From positions 2,111,480 to 2,175,479 of the forward strand of contig NZ_WPAG02000002.1 of NCBI RefSeq assembly GCF_013602415.1: a stretch of 64,000 nucleotides of DNA, in the 5' to 3' direction. The notes beneath the pieces were generated by a model. It did not search any database, was not told the origin of the DNA, and saw only the letters and a list, made by a program, of their open reading frames with translations. Of this stretch, positions 45,516-54,138 are shown piece after piece (position 1 is the stretch's first letter; the number at the start of each line of letters is the position of its first letter). The translations under genes and the position numbers were made by a program. This DNA is from Rhodococcus sp. B50. GTDB lineage: Bacteria; Actinomycetota; Actinomycetes; Mycobacteriales; Mycobacteriaceae.

Positions 45516-46270
45516 CCGACACCGTCGTCGCCACCGAGGAACTGAGGCTGCGCCGCGAGCTGGCCGCCGTGTACCGGCTCGTCGCGCACTTCGGGATGAC
45601 CGACCTGATCTTCACGCACATCTCATTGCGGCTACCGGGACCGGAACCGCGGTTCCTCATCAACCCCTACGGCCTGCTGTTCGAGGAGATCACCGCCTCG
45701 AATCTCGTCGTGGTCGACCCGCACGGCATGCCCGTCGGCGACACCGGCGCCCTGGTCAATCCGGCCGGTTTCGTCATCCACGGCGCGATCCATGCGGCCC
45801 GCCCCGACGCGCACTGCGTCCTGCACACCCACACCCGGGCGGGCTGCGCGGTCGCGGCGACCACCGACGGTCTGCTGCCCGTGAACCAGATGTCGATGGA
45901 GTTCTACGACCGCGTCGCCTACCACGACTACGAGGGTGTCGCGCTGAGCCTCGACGAACAGACCCGGCTCGTCACCGACCTCGGCGACAAGCCGGTCATG
46001 ATCCTCCGCAACCACGGGCTCCTGACCGTGGGAAGCACTCCCGCCCAGGCGTTCCTGCGCATGTTCTATCTGAACCGGGCATGCGAGATCCAGGTGACGG
46101 CTGCCGCGACCGGCCCACTCGTTCTGCCCCCGCCTGAGGTGTGCGAACGCAGCGCACGCCAGCTCACCGGCACCGACACCGGCGACGACTTCGTCGATCC
46201 GGGCGCCGACCTCGCGTGGGCCGCGATGCTGCGCCTGCTCGACCGCATCGCGCCCGGCTATGCCGACTGA
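45512..46270 (+). CDS. Class II aldolase/adducin-family protein
   Basis: GTG 45512 overlaps the reductase stop by 4 bp. The 252-residue protein has the class II aldolase fold: GMTDLIFTHISLRLPG near 29, the NPYGLLFEEITASNLVVVD loop near 50-68, the metal ligands in HTHTRAGCAV near 106-115 and the third His in LRNHGLLTVGS near 165-175. Relatives are L-fuculose/L-rhamnulose phosphate aldolases and 4-hydroxy-2-oxoacid-type retro-aldolases. A retro-aldol cleavage of a hydroxylated, Rieske-generated 2-oxo acid would fit its position, giving pyruvate and an aldehyde. This role is inference. Confidence 0.85.
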   Translation: MTDTVVATEELRLRRELAAVYRLVAHFGMTDLIFTHISLRLPGPEPRFLINPYGLLFEEITASNLVVVDPHGMPVGDTGALVNPAGFVIHGAIHAARPDAHCVLHTHTRAGCAVAATTDGLLPVNQMSMEFYDRVAYHDYEGVALSLDEQTRLVTDLGDKPVMILRNHGLLTVGSTPAQAFLRMFYLNRACEIQVTAAATGPLVLPPPEVCERSARQLTGTDTGDDFVDPGADLAWAAMLRLLDRIAPGYAD

Positions 46271-46309
46271 CACTGCCGACTGACCTTTCCCAGACAAGGA
46301 CCCTCCATC

Positions 46310-47251
46310 ATGAGCCCCATCGGACCCGTCGACGCCTCGCAGATCCCCCGCTACAACGGGCCCGGCACCTTCGCGCGACTGCCTCGCCTCGACGAGGTCA
46401 CCAGCACCGACGTCGCCATCGTCGGCGTCCCCTTCGACACCGGCGTGAGCTACCGGCCCGGGGCCCGCCTCGGCCCGGCCCACGTGCGCGCCTCCTCCAA
46501 GCTGCTGCGCCCCTACAACCCGACGCTCGACGTCTCGCCATTCGCCGCGATGCAGGTCTCCGACGCCGGCGACATCGCGTGTAATCCGTTCAACATCGAC
46601 GAGGCGGTCAGCGACATCGAGCGCGGCGCCGACGCCCTCACCGGTGACGGCACGCGCCTGCTCACCATCGGCGGCGATCACACCATCGCACTGCCGCTGC
46701 TGCGCTCGGTCGCGCGTCGCCACGGACCGGTCGCCGTCGTCCACTTCGACGCGCACCTCGACACCTGGGACACCTACTTCGGCGCGTCGATCACGCACGG
46801 CACCCCGTTCCGTCGCGCGTCGGAAGAGGGCCTGATCGACAAGGAGGCCAGCATGCACGTCGGCACCCGCGGCCCCCTCTACAGCGACAAGGATCTCTCG
46901 GACGACAAGATGCTCGGCTTCTCCGCCGTCACCTCCCCGGAGATCGAGATCGACGGTGTCGCGGCGGCCATCGAACGGATGCTCGCCCGCATCGGCGACC
47001 GCCCCGTCTACGTCTCCGTCGACATCGATGTCCTCGACCCCGCCCACGCCCCGGGCACCGGCACCCCCGAGGCCGGTGGCCTGACGAGCCGCGAACTGCT
47101 GCGCATGCTGCGCGCGTTCGCCGGTACCAACCTCGTCGGCGCCGACATCGTCGAGGTCTCCCCGTCCTACGACCACGCCGAGATCACCGGCATCGCGGCC
47201 GCGCACGTCGGCTACGAACTGCTCTCCGCCATGGCCCTGCCGAAGGCCTGA
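46310..47251 (+). CDS. Agmatinase/guanidinobutyrase-family ureohydrolase
   Basis: The 313-residue protein belongs to the arginase/agmatinase group with Mn ligands in GGDHTIALP (near 120), [10 protein letters not shown] (near 145-154) and [22 protein letters not shown] (near 225-246). It cleaves a guanidino group to urea and an amine. The loop pattern fits SpeB and guanidinobutyrase rather than arginase. With a GABA-type aminotransferase and a succinate-semialdehyde-type dehydrogenase directly downstream, 4-guanidinobutyrate to GABA plus urea is the simplest reading. The gap of 39 bp to the aldolase suggests the same transcript. Confidence 0.88.
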   Translation: MSPIGPVDASQIPRYNGPGTFARLPRLDEVTSTDVAIVGVPFDTGVSYRPGARLGPAHVRASSKLLRPYNPTLDVSPFAAMQVSDAGDIACNPFNIDEAVSDIERGADALTGDGTRLLTIGGDHTIALPLLRSVARRHGPVAVVHFDAHLDTWDTYFGASITHGTPFRRASEEGLIDKEASMHVGTRGPLYSDKDLSDDKMLGFSAVTSPEIEIDGVAAAIERMLARIGDRPVYVSVDIDVLDPAHAPGTGTPEAGGLTSRELLRMLRAFAGTNLVGADIVEVSPSYDHAEITGIAAAHVGYELLSAMALPKA

Positions 47252-47306
47252 CGGCGCTGCCGAAGGTCCGACCCACTCCCTTCCTGTTTCACCGAAAGGC
47301 CCGTCG

Positions 47307-48686
47307 ATGCCCGAGATCGAATACCGCATCCCTCAGCAACGCCGGCTCGTCACCGAGCTGCCCGGCCCGCGCTCGGCCGCGCTCACCGAGCGGCGCCGCA
47401 ATGCCGTCGGCGCGGGTGTCGCGTCGTCCGTACCCGTCTACGCGGCCGACGTCGACGGCGGCATCGTCCTCGACGTCGACGGCAACGCCCTCATCGACCT
47501 CGGCTCCGGCATCGCCGTCACATCCGTCGGCGCGTCGGATCCGGTGGTGGTGAAGGCGATCCAGGATCAGGCCGCGCACTTCACGCACACCTGCTTCATG
47601 GTCACCCCCTATGAGGGCTACATCGCCGTGGCGGAGCGGCTCGCCGAGCTCACCCCGGGCGACCACGCCAAGCGCACGGTGCTGTTCAACAGCGGCGCGG
47701 AGGCCGTGGAGAACGCCGTGAAGATCGCGCGGGTCGCGACGGGCCGCCGCACCGTGGTCGTGTTCGACCACGCCTACCACGGCCGCACCAACCTGACGAT
47801 GGCGATGACGGCGAAGAACAAGCCGTACAAGGAGGGTTTCGGTCCGTTCGCCGCGGACGTCCACCGCGTCCCGGCGTCCTATCCCTTCCGCGAAGGCCTT
47901 GCCCACGACGGCACCCCGATCAGCGGTGCGCAGGCCGCGCAGCGCGCCATCGAGCAGATCGACAAGCAGGTCGGCGCGCACAACGTCGCGGCGATCGTCA
48001 TCGAACCGATCCAGGGTGAGGGTGGCTTCATCGTGCCCGCCGAGGGGTTCCTGCCCGCGCTGGTCGACTGGGCGAAGGCCAACGACATCGTCTTCGTCGC
48101 CGACGAGGTGCAGACCGGCCTGGCCCGCACCGGCGCGTGGTTCGCGAGCGACGCCGAGGGCATCGTCCCCGACCTGGTGACCATCGCCAAGGGTGTCGCC
48201 GGCGGTATGCCGCTGGCGGCGGTGACCGGTCGCGCCGACCTCATCGACGCCGTCCACGGCGGTGGTCTCGGCGGCACCTACGGCGGCAACCCTGTCGCGT
48301 GTGCCGCGGCGCTGGCGACCCTGGACCGCATGGCCGAGCTGGACCTGTGCGGGCGGGCCCGGCAGATCGAGCAGATCGCGGTACCGCGACTGCAGGCCCT
48401 GGCCGACGAGGTGGAGGTGATCGGGGAGGTCCGTGGGCGCGGGGCGATGCTCGCCGTCGAACTCGTGCACCCCGGTACCCGCGATCCGAACCCCGAGGCC
48501 GCCGCGGCGATCGCGGCCCGGGCGCTCGCCGAGGGCGTCATCCTGCTCACCTGCGGCACCTACGGCAACGTCATCCGTCTGCTGCCGCCGCTGGTGATCT
48601 CCGACGACCTGCTCGTCGACGGTCTCGACGTGCTCGCCGATGCCGTGCGCGCGACTGCCGGCGTCCTTGTCGGAGCAACGCAGTGA
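47307..48686 (+). CDS. gabT: 4-aminobutyrate-type class III aminotransferase
   Basis: The 459-residue protein has a class III PLP fold: FNSGAEAVENAVKIARVATGR near 135, HAYHGRTNLTMAMTAKNKPYK near 161, VIEPIQGEGGFIVPAEGF near 238, the Asp of FVADEVQTGLARTG near 266-279 and the PLP Lys in TIAKGVAGGMPL near 298. Length and motifs agree with GabT. It transfers the amino group of GABA or a similar omega-amine to 2-oxoglutarate, giving succinate semialdehyde. It overlaps the next gene by 4 bp (GTGA). Confidence 0.9.
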   Translation: MPEIEYRIPQQRRLVTELPGPRSAALTERRRNAVGAGVASSVPVYAADVDGGIVLDVDGNALIDLGSGIAVTSVGASDPVVVKAIQDQAAHFTHTCFMVTPYEGYIAVAERLAELTPGDHAKRTVLFNSGAEAVENAVKIARVATGRRTVVVFDHAYHGRTNLTMAMTAKNKPYKEGFGPFAADVHRVPASYPFREGLAHDGTPISGAQAAQRAIEQIDKQVGAHNVAAIVIEPIQGEGGFIVPAEGFLPALVDWAKANDIVFVADEVQTGLARTGAWFASDAEGIVPDLVTIAKGVAGGMPLAAVTGRADLIDAVHGGGLGGTYGGNPVACAAALATLDRMAELDLCGRARQIEQIAVPRLQALADEVEVIGEVRGRGAMLAVELVHPGTRDPNPEAAAAIAARALAEGVILLTCGTYGNVIRLLPPLVISDDLLVDGLDVLADAVRATAGVLVGATQ

Positions 48687-50104
48687 TCACGCAGTTGTGG
48701 GTCGGTGGTGTCCTGACCGATTCGTCCACCGGCACGACCTTCCCCGTCGAGGATCCGGCGACCGGCGAACTTCTCGCCGAGGTCGCCGACGCCTCCCCGG
48801 CCGACGGTGCGCGCGCCCTCGACCTGGCCGTCGCCGCCCAGGAGTCGTGGGCGACGACCCCGCCGCGGCAACGCGGCGAGATCCTCCGCCGGGCGTTCGA
48901 CCTCGTGACGGCACGTGCCGACGAGTTCGCCCGCACGATCACCTCGGAGATGGGCAAGCCCCTTGCCGAGGCGCACGGTGAGGTGAACTACGGGGCGGAG
49001 TTCCTCCGCTGGAACGCCGAGGAAGCGGTGCGGATCGGTGGGCGTACGACGACGTCGCCCACCGGCACGGGCCGCATCCTCGTCACCAAGGAGCCGGTGG
49101 GTCCGGTGCTCGCGGTGACCCCGTGGAATTTCCCCCTGGCCATGGCGACCCGCAAGATCGGCCCGGCCCTGGCTGCGGGTTGCACGATCATCGTCAAGCC
49201 GGCCGCCGAGACCCCGTTGACGATGCTGCTGCTCGGACAGGTCTTCGCCGAAGCAGGGCTGCCCGAAGGTGTGCTGTCGATCCTGCCGACCTCCGACGCC
49301 GCGGCCCTGACCGAGCCGCTCCTGGCCGATCCGCGCCTGCGGAAGATCACCTTCACCGGTTCCACCGGCGTCGGCAAGCTGCTGGTCCGCCAGTCTGCCG
49401 ACCGACTGCTGCGCACCTCCATGGAACTCGGCGGCAACGCGCCGTTCGTGGTGTTCGACGACGCCGATCTCGACGCCGCGGTCGACGGCGCGATGGCCGC
49501 GAAGATGCGCAACGGCGGTGAGGCCTGTACTGCCGCCAACCGCTTCTACGTCGCCGAATCGGTGGCGGAAGAGTTCACCGCGAAGCTGGTCGCGCGGATG
49601 GAATCGGTGAAGGTCGGGCACGGCCTCGACGAGGGCACCGATCTCGGCCCGCTCATCACCTCGAAGCAGCGCGCCCGGGTGCACGAGTTGGTCGTCGACG
49701 CGGTCGAGCGCGGCGCACGCCTGCTCACCGGTGGACTCATCCCCGACGGTCCGGGCACCTTCTACCCGCCCACCGTCCTCGATCGGGTGCCTGCCGACGC
49801 GCGGGTGCTGCGGGAGGAGATCTTCGGTCCCGTCGTCGCCCTCACCACCTTCACGTCGGAGGACGAGGCCGTCGCCGCGGCGAACGACACCGAGTACGGG
49901 CTGGCCGCCTACTTCTACACCCGCGACCTCGACCGGACGATGCGCGTTGCGTCGGCGTTGAAGGCCGGGATGGTGGGCGTCAACCGTGGCGTCATCTCCG
50001 ACGTCGCCGCGCCCTTCGGCGGCATCAAAGAGTCGGGCTTCGGACGCGAGGGCGGCACAGAAGGGATCGAGGAGTACCTCGAGACCAAGTACATCGCTCT
50101 CTGA
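48683..50104 (+). CDS. gabD: Succinate-semialdehyde-type aldehyde dehydrogenase
   Basis: GTG 48683 lies over the aminotransferase stop; earlier in-frame codons are a shadow. The 473-residue NAD(P)-dependent enzyme has TPWNFPLAMATRKIGPALAAG near 141, FTGSTGVGKLL near 218, the general base Glu in MELGGNAPF near 246 and the nucleophilic Cys in GGEACTAANRFY near 281. It oxidises succinate semialdehyde or a related omega-aldehyde to the acid. It is the last gene of the operon, ending two bases before the 51-bp palindrome at 50106. Confidence 0.9.
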   Translation: MITQLWVGGVLTDSSTGTTFPVEDPATGELLAEVADASPADGARALDLAVAAQESWATTPPRQRGEILRRAFDLVTARADEFARTITSEMGKPLAEAHGEVNYGAEFLRWNAEEAVRIGGRTTTSPTGTGRILVTKEPVGPVLAVTPWNFPLAMATRKIGPALAAGCTIIVKPAAETPLTMLLLGQVFAEAGLPEGVLSILPTSDAAALTEPLLADPRLRKITFTGSTGVGKLLVRQSADRLLRTSMELGGNAPFVVFDDADLDAAVDGAMAAKMRNGGEACTAANRFYVAESVAEEFTAKLVARMESVKVGHGLDEGTDLGPLITSKQRARVHELVVDAVERGARLLTGGLIPDGPGTFYPPTVLDRVPADARVLREEIFGPVVALTTFTSEDEAVAAANDTEYGLAAYFYTRDLDRTMRVASALKAGMVGVNRGVISDVAAPFGGIKESGFGREGGTEGIEEYLETKYIAL

Positions 50105-50105
50105 T

Positions 50106-50156
50106 CGATTTCGGTGGGCTCAGCCCCGCTGAGCGGGGTCTAACCCACCGAAATCG
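50106..50156. repeat. 51-bp palindrome A2 (bidirectional terminator-like)
   Basis: Outer arms CGATTTCGGTGGG and CCCACCGAAATCG pair perfectly; the inner CCCCGCT-G-AGCGGGG matches palindrome A1. The middle five bases of each arm differ. It lies between the convergent ends of the aldehyde dehydrogenase (stop 50104) and the MFS gene (stop at 50140), and supplies the final codons of the MFS protein. Position fits a terminator for both. Confidence 0.88.
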
Positions 50157-51360
50157 GGCGGGCATCCCAGCTGTCCTCGACCACCCGCGGCTTGCACGCC
50201 TGGTAGGCGCCGGTCACCAGCACGGCGACGGCGACCGTCATGAAGGCGAACGAAGCGGCCCAGCCGGAGGTGAGGTCGTGGAAGACGCCGAACAACAGCG
50301 GGCCCAGGCACGCCACGGTGTACCCCACGCCCTGGGTGAAGCCCGAGAGAGCAGCGGATCCGGCGTGGGTGCGGGAGCGCAGGTTGATCAGGGTCAGCGC
50401 CATCGGGAACGTGCTGGGTCCGAGCCCGAGCAGCACGACCCACAGAATCGGGGCACTCATCGGTGCGATCAACAGACCGGCGAACGCGATGAGGAAGCAC
50501 GCGGCGCATGCCACGACCACCGGGAACGGGTTCGTCATCCGCGCGCACAGCGACGGCGCACCGAAGGCCGAGACCAGTCCGAGCAGGGCGAACAAACCCA
50601 CCATCGCGCCACCGAAGGCCGGGCTGGCTCCGGCGTCGGCGAGGATGTCGGGGATCCACGTGAACATCGAGTAGGTGACGAGCGACGTCATGCCGAACAT
50701 GCCGGCCATCCCCCAGCCCACCGGCGAACGCCACACCCTGCCGGACGTGTTCCGATCGACCGGCGGCACTTCCCCGGCATCGGCGTTCCGATGACGCAGC
50801 AGGACCCAGATCCACGGGAGCGCTGCCGCGAATCCCACCAGTGCCCACACTCCGAGCGAGATGCGCCAGCCGAAGGCGTCGGCGAGGGGCACCGCGACGA
50901 AAGCGGGCACGATGGTGCTCAGCTGCACGCCGACGATGTATACCGAGCTGACGAGTGCCAGCGTGTCGGAGAAGTAGCGTTTGACCAGAGGAGGGATGAC
51001 GACGTTGCCGATGCCCATCCCGCCCAGCGCGAGACCCGACAGGAGCAGCAACGACCAGGTATCGGTCATCAAGGCGCGGGTCGCCATGCCCACGCCCGCC
51101 ATGAGCATCCCGATCAGTGCGGTGCGTTCGAGTCCCCATCGCCGGCCGAGCGCCGGAGTGGCCAGACCGAAGGCCGCGAACATGGCGGTCGGAATCATGC
51201 CGAACACGCCGACGACCGTGGACGAGAAGCCGATCTCCTCGCTGATCTGCCCGGCCAGCGGGCTGAACGAGGTGACGGCGAGTCTCAACACGAGGGCCGA
51301 CATCGCGATCGCACAGAACACCAGCAGACGACCACGAAGAAGACTCACGCCGGAAATCAT
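50140..51360 (-). CDS. CynX/NimT-type MFS transporter
   Basis: The 406-residue protein has 12 membrane helices with landmarks like cyanate transporter CynX: TSFSPLAGQISEEIGFSS near 30-47, GLATPALGRRWGLERTALIG near 65-84 and GIGNVVIPPLVKRYFSD near 115-131. The family carries nitrile-like, amine or acid compounds. The last codons (I-S-V-G) are encoded by palindrome A2. It diverges from a GntR gene with only 11 bp between starts, so promoters must lie inside the coding regions. Confidence 0.86.
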   Translation of the reverse strand: MISGVSLLRGRLLVFCAIAMSALVLRLAVTSFSPLAGQISEEIGFSSTVVGVFGMIPTAMFAAFGLATPALGRRWGLERTALIGMLMAGVGMATRALMTDTWSLLLLSGLALGGMGIGNVVIPPLVKRYFSDTLALVSSVYIVGVQLSTIVPAFVAVPLADAFGWRISLGVWALVGFAAALPWIWVLLRHRNADAGEVPPVDRNTSGRVWRSPVGWGMAGMFGMTSLVTYSMFTWIPDILADAGASPAFGGAMVGLFALLGLVSAFGAPSLCARMTNPFPVVVACAACFLIAFAGLLIAPMSAPILWVVLLGLGPSTFPMALTLINLRSRTHAGSAALSGFTQGVGYTVACLGPLLFGVFHDLTSGWAASFAFMTVAVAVLVTGAYQACKPRVVEDSWDARPISVG

Positions 51361-51371
51361 AGGATGATGGG

Positions 51372-52037
51372 ATGACTTTGGGAAAACCTGTTCAGCGGAC
51401 GAACCTGATCGAGCAGGTCACCGAGCAACTGCGCAGTGAGATCTGCAGCGGACGCTGGAAGGTCGGCGAGAAGATCCCCACCGAACCGCAGCTGTGCGAG
51501 TTCACCGGCACCGGACGCAACACCGTCCGCGAGGCCGTGCAGGCCCTCGTCCACACCGGCATGCTCGAACGCCGACAGGGCTCGGGCACCTACGTCATTG
51601 CGTCCTCCGACGTCACCGGCACCCTCGGCAAGTACTTCGCCACGGCTCACGAACGCGACGTCCTCGAACTGAGGCAGGCCCTCGACGTCACCGCCGCCGT
51701 CCTCGCCGCGCGCCGACGCACGCCCGACGACGTGGCCCGGCTCGAGCAGCTGCTCGCCGAGCGCAATCGCCTGTTCGCCGGTTCCGATACCGACGCCGCG
51801 GTGGCCGCCGACGTCGCGCTGCACCGCGGCATCGTCGAGGCCAGTCACAACGCGGTGTACCTCGAGTTCTACGACTCGCTGCTCCCGTCGATCCGACGCA
51901 CCATCGACCGGCACGTCCGCGTCACGGGCCTGGGCTTCGAACCCGAACACACCGCGCTGGTGACGGCCGTGATCGAGGGCGACGAGGACGCCACCGTGGA
52001 GGCGGCGCGGGGGCTGTTCGCGGAACTCGTCGATTGA
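51372..52037 (+). CDS. GntR-family regulator, FadR type
   Basis: The 221-residue protein has a winged HTH near 10-75 (GEKIPTEPQLCEFTGTGRNTVREAVQALVHTGMLERRQGSGTYV in order) and an all-helical FCD-type effector domain with LELRQALDVTAAVLAARR near 96, ADVALHRGIVEAS near 145, and ALVTAVIEGDEDATVEAARG near 195. It probably represses the divergent MFS gene. The convergent NmrA-like gene begins on the other side with 7 bp between stops. Confidence 0.9.
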   Translation: MTLGKPVQRTNLIEQVTEQLRSEICSGRWKVGEKIPTEPQLCEFTGTGRNTVREAVQALVHTGMLERRQGSGTYVIASSDVTGTLGKYFATAHERDVLELRQALDVTAAVLAARRRTPDDVARLEQLLAERNRLFAGSDTDAAVAADVALHRGIVEASHNAVYLEFYDSLLPSIRRTIDRHVRVTGLGFEPEHTALVTAVIEGDEDATVEAARGLFAELVD

Positions 52038-52044
52038 AGCCCGG

Positions 52045-52848
52045 TCAGCGGAACAGGTCGACATTCGCATCGGCCCACTGCGCGAAGGTCGTCGCGGGCC
52101 GGCCGAGCACAACCCCGACCGCCGTCGTCGGTACCTGCGGATGGTCGACGAGCGCGGCGCGACCGTCGAGGTACCACCCGCCGTACTCCCCCATCGCGTC
52201 GGCGAGCACCGTTTCGGCTTCCCCCCGCGGTACCTCGACGAACGGCACGTCGCGGCCGAGCGCACGACCGATCTCGTGGACGATCCGAGGATGGGTCAGC
52301 GATTCCGGTCCGGTCAACTCGTACGTCCGGCCCGTATGCGAGTCGTCGAGCAGCGTCCGGGCCGCGACCGCGGCGATGTCCTCGAGCGCGACCGGAGCGT
52401 TCGCGGCCGTGGGATAGGCGCCGAGCACCCGGCCGGTCGTCCGGATCTGCTCCGCAAAGATGGTCGCGTTCGCCATGAACTCCCCCGGCTCGAGATGCGT
52501 GCAGTCCAGACCTGATGCTTCGACGTCGGCTTCGATGCCGTGCCACTCCGTCCCGGGCCCGCCGGTGAGGGTGACGAAGCGACTCACGCCCGCGTCCCGA
52601 GCGAGTACCGCAACTTCCCGCGCAACAGCGGGAACGGGAGCAAGATAGACGGTGTCGATGCCGTCGAACACGCCGTCGAGGGATTCCGGCCTGCCCACAT
52701 AGCCTTTCGCGACGTCCACTCCTTGGGGCAGCGCCGCACGGGTGGGATTCACCGTCAGAGCGCGTACATACGGGGCGGCTGCACGCAGTAGTTCGTCCAC
52801 GACGAGTCTGCCGACATTTCCGGTCGCCCCGGTTACAAGAATCGCCAC
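52045..52848 (-). CDS. NmrA-like NAD(P)-binding oxidoreductase
   Basis: GTG 52848 is preceded by GGAAGG. The 267-residue protein has a Rossmann start VTGATGNVGRLVVDELL (residues 5-21), a second NADP-contacting stretch VSRFVTLTGGPG near 87, and ELTGPESLTHPRIVHEIGRALGR near 190. It belongs to the atypical short-chain group with NmrA and quinone oxidoreductase type proteins, which often lack a clear catalytic Tyr-Lys pair. It is convergent to the GntR gene. Function is unknown. Confidence 0.82.
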   Translation of the reverse strand: MAILVTGATGNVGRLVVDELLRAAAPYVRALTVNPTRAALPQGVDVAKGYVGRPESLDGVFDGIDTVYLAPVPAVAREVAVLARDAGVSRFVTLTGGPGTEWHGIEADVEASGLDCTHLEPGEFMANATIFAEQIRTTGRVLGAYPTAANAPVALEDIAAVAARTLLDDSHTGRTYELTGPESLTHPRIVHEIGRALGRDVPFVEVPRGEAETVLADAMGEYGGWYLDGRAALVDHPQVPTTAVGVVLGRPATTFAQWADANVDLFR

Positions 52849-53130
52849 CCTTCCACGCTAGGGCGGCGGCCCACCCGCCAGCACCGAATTGATCATTTCC
52901 GTTGCAGGACCGACCAACTGACCGATATGTGACGAATGAACAGCCATTCGAGGGCGAATCGAGGTCACGGCAGGTCGCCTACCGGTCGCTCGGAGAGCAG
53001 CGTAAATATCATTCCGGCAAACACCGCTCGGAAGGGAACAGGGCGGCGGTAACTTTGGTACACCCCATCTCCCCCAATGCCTCTGTCACACATCATCGGA
53101 AACAATCCTGCAATCTCCCCGGAGGCCGAC
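52849..53130. other. Intergenic region upstream of the MreB-like gene
   Basis: The 282 bases lack a convincing gene. A longer MreB frame from ATG 53077 has no ribosome-binding site. I see no clear terminator or known operator, and only weakly promoter-like AT-rich patches such as GCGTAAATATCATT near 53000. Confidence 0.35.
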
Positions 53131-54135
53131 GTGCGTGGATTCGGTATCGATCTCGGAACAGCCAACACCGTCGTCGGAACCCCCGACGAGGGCATAGTCC
53201 TCAACGAGCCGTCACTGATGATGGTTCGTACCAAAGAGCCACGCCGAGCGCTCGCGATCGGCCAGGACGCGAGCAACCTCGTCGACCGCACCCCCACCGG
53301 GATCGTCCCGATCCGCCCGATACGCGACGGGGTGATCGTGGATCTCGAAACGGCACGGACATTCGTCACGGCCGTGCTCGCCCAGGTCGCGCCGCGCCGG
53401 CATTACGGCATACGGCCGATGGGCGTCATCGCGGCTCCCGCGGGCGCCACGCCGCTCGAACGTCGCGCACTGCTCGAAGTCGGACACGAGGCCGGGCTCC
53501 GCAAGGTCGGCCTGATACCCGAGCCGGTCGCGGGTGCCCTCGGTTGCGGACTCGACCCGCTCGAACCTCGCACCCATCTGGTCGTCGACATCGGCGGTGG
53601 CACTTCGGAAGTCACCGCCCTCTGCTACGGCGGAATCCTTTCCCACCGCAGTTGTCGCATCGCCGGGGACCACTTGACCAGCGCGATCCTCCGGTACCTG
53701 CGTGCAGAACACCAGATCCTCGTCGGCGAACTCACTGCCGAGCGCGCGAAGGTGGGGTCGCCCGACACCTCCGACGAGCGGTCGCTCGTGGTGGAGGGTC
53801 GCGACGCCGCGACCGGCCGGGCGCGCTTGGTCACGCTCGAGACCGAGGAAGTCATGGACGCGGTGCGGCCCACCACGACCAGCATCGTGCAGACGTTGTC
53901 CACCTGCCTGGACGACCTGCCTCCGCGCGCGATCAGCGACGTGATGGCCGAAGGAATCCTGGCGGTCGGCGGAGGATCGATGCTGCGCGGTGTGCCGCAA
54001 CTGCTCGAGGAAGCCTTCGGTCTCCCGGTGAAGACCGCGGAGCGTCCGCTCACCTGCGTCGCCGAAGGCGCGACGGCCTGCATGGACCGGCCCGAGGTGA
54101 TCGCCGCCTACGCCGCGTCGTCGACTGCCGCCTGA
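53131..54135 (+). CDS. MreB-like actin-family cytoskeletal protein
   Basis: GTG 53131 is chosen because CCGGAGG lies 6 bases before it; an ATG at 53077 would add 18 residues without a ribosome site. The 334-residue protein has the MreB phosphate-1 loop FGIDLGTANTVV near 3-14, IVLNEPSLMMV near 22-32, PEPVAGALG near 133, the phosphate-2 loop VVDIGGGTSEV near 153-163 and the adenosine loop AVGGGSMLRGVP near 284-295. MreB usually filaments under the membrane to guide side-wall synthesis. Polar-growing Mycobacteriales generally lack it, so this copy is unexpected. It is convergent, with a 3-bp gap, to the SEDS-PBP fusion gene. Confidence 0.85.
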   Translation: MRGFGIDLGTANTVVGTPDEGIVLNEPSLMMVRTKEPRRALAIGQDASNLVDRTPTGIVPIRPIRDGVIVDLETARTFVTAVLAQVAPRRHYGIRPMGVIAAPAGATPLERRALLEVGHEAGLRKVGLIPEPVAGALGCGLDPLEPRTHLVVDIGGGTSEVTALCYGGILSHRSCRIAGDHLTSAILRYLRAEHQILVGELTAERAKVGSPDTSDERSLVVEGRDAATGRARLVTLETEEVMDAVRPTTTSIVQTLSTCLDDLPPRAISDVMAEGILAVGGGSMLRGVPQLLEEAFGLPVKTAERPLTCVAEGATACMDRPEVIAAYAASSTAA

Positions 54136-54138
54136 TCA

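Noticed and set aside
53077..53130. Earlier ATG start of the MreB-like gene
   Set aside because: No ribosome-binding site precedes it, whereas GTG 53131 has CCGGAGG at good spacing.
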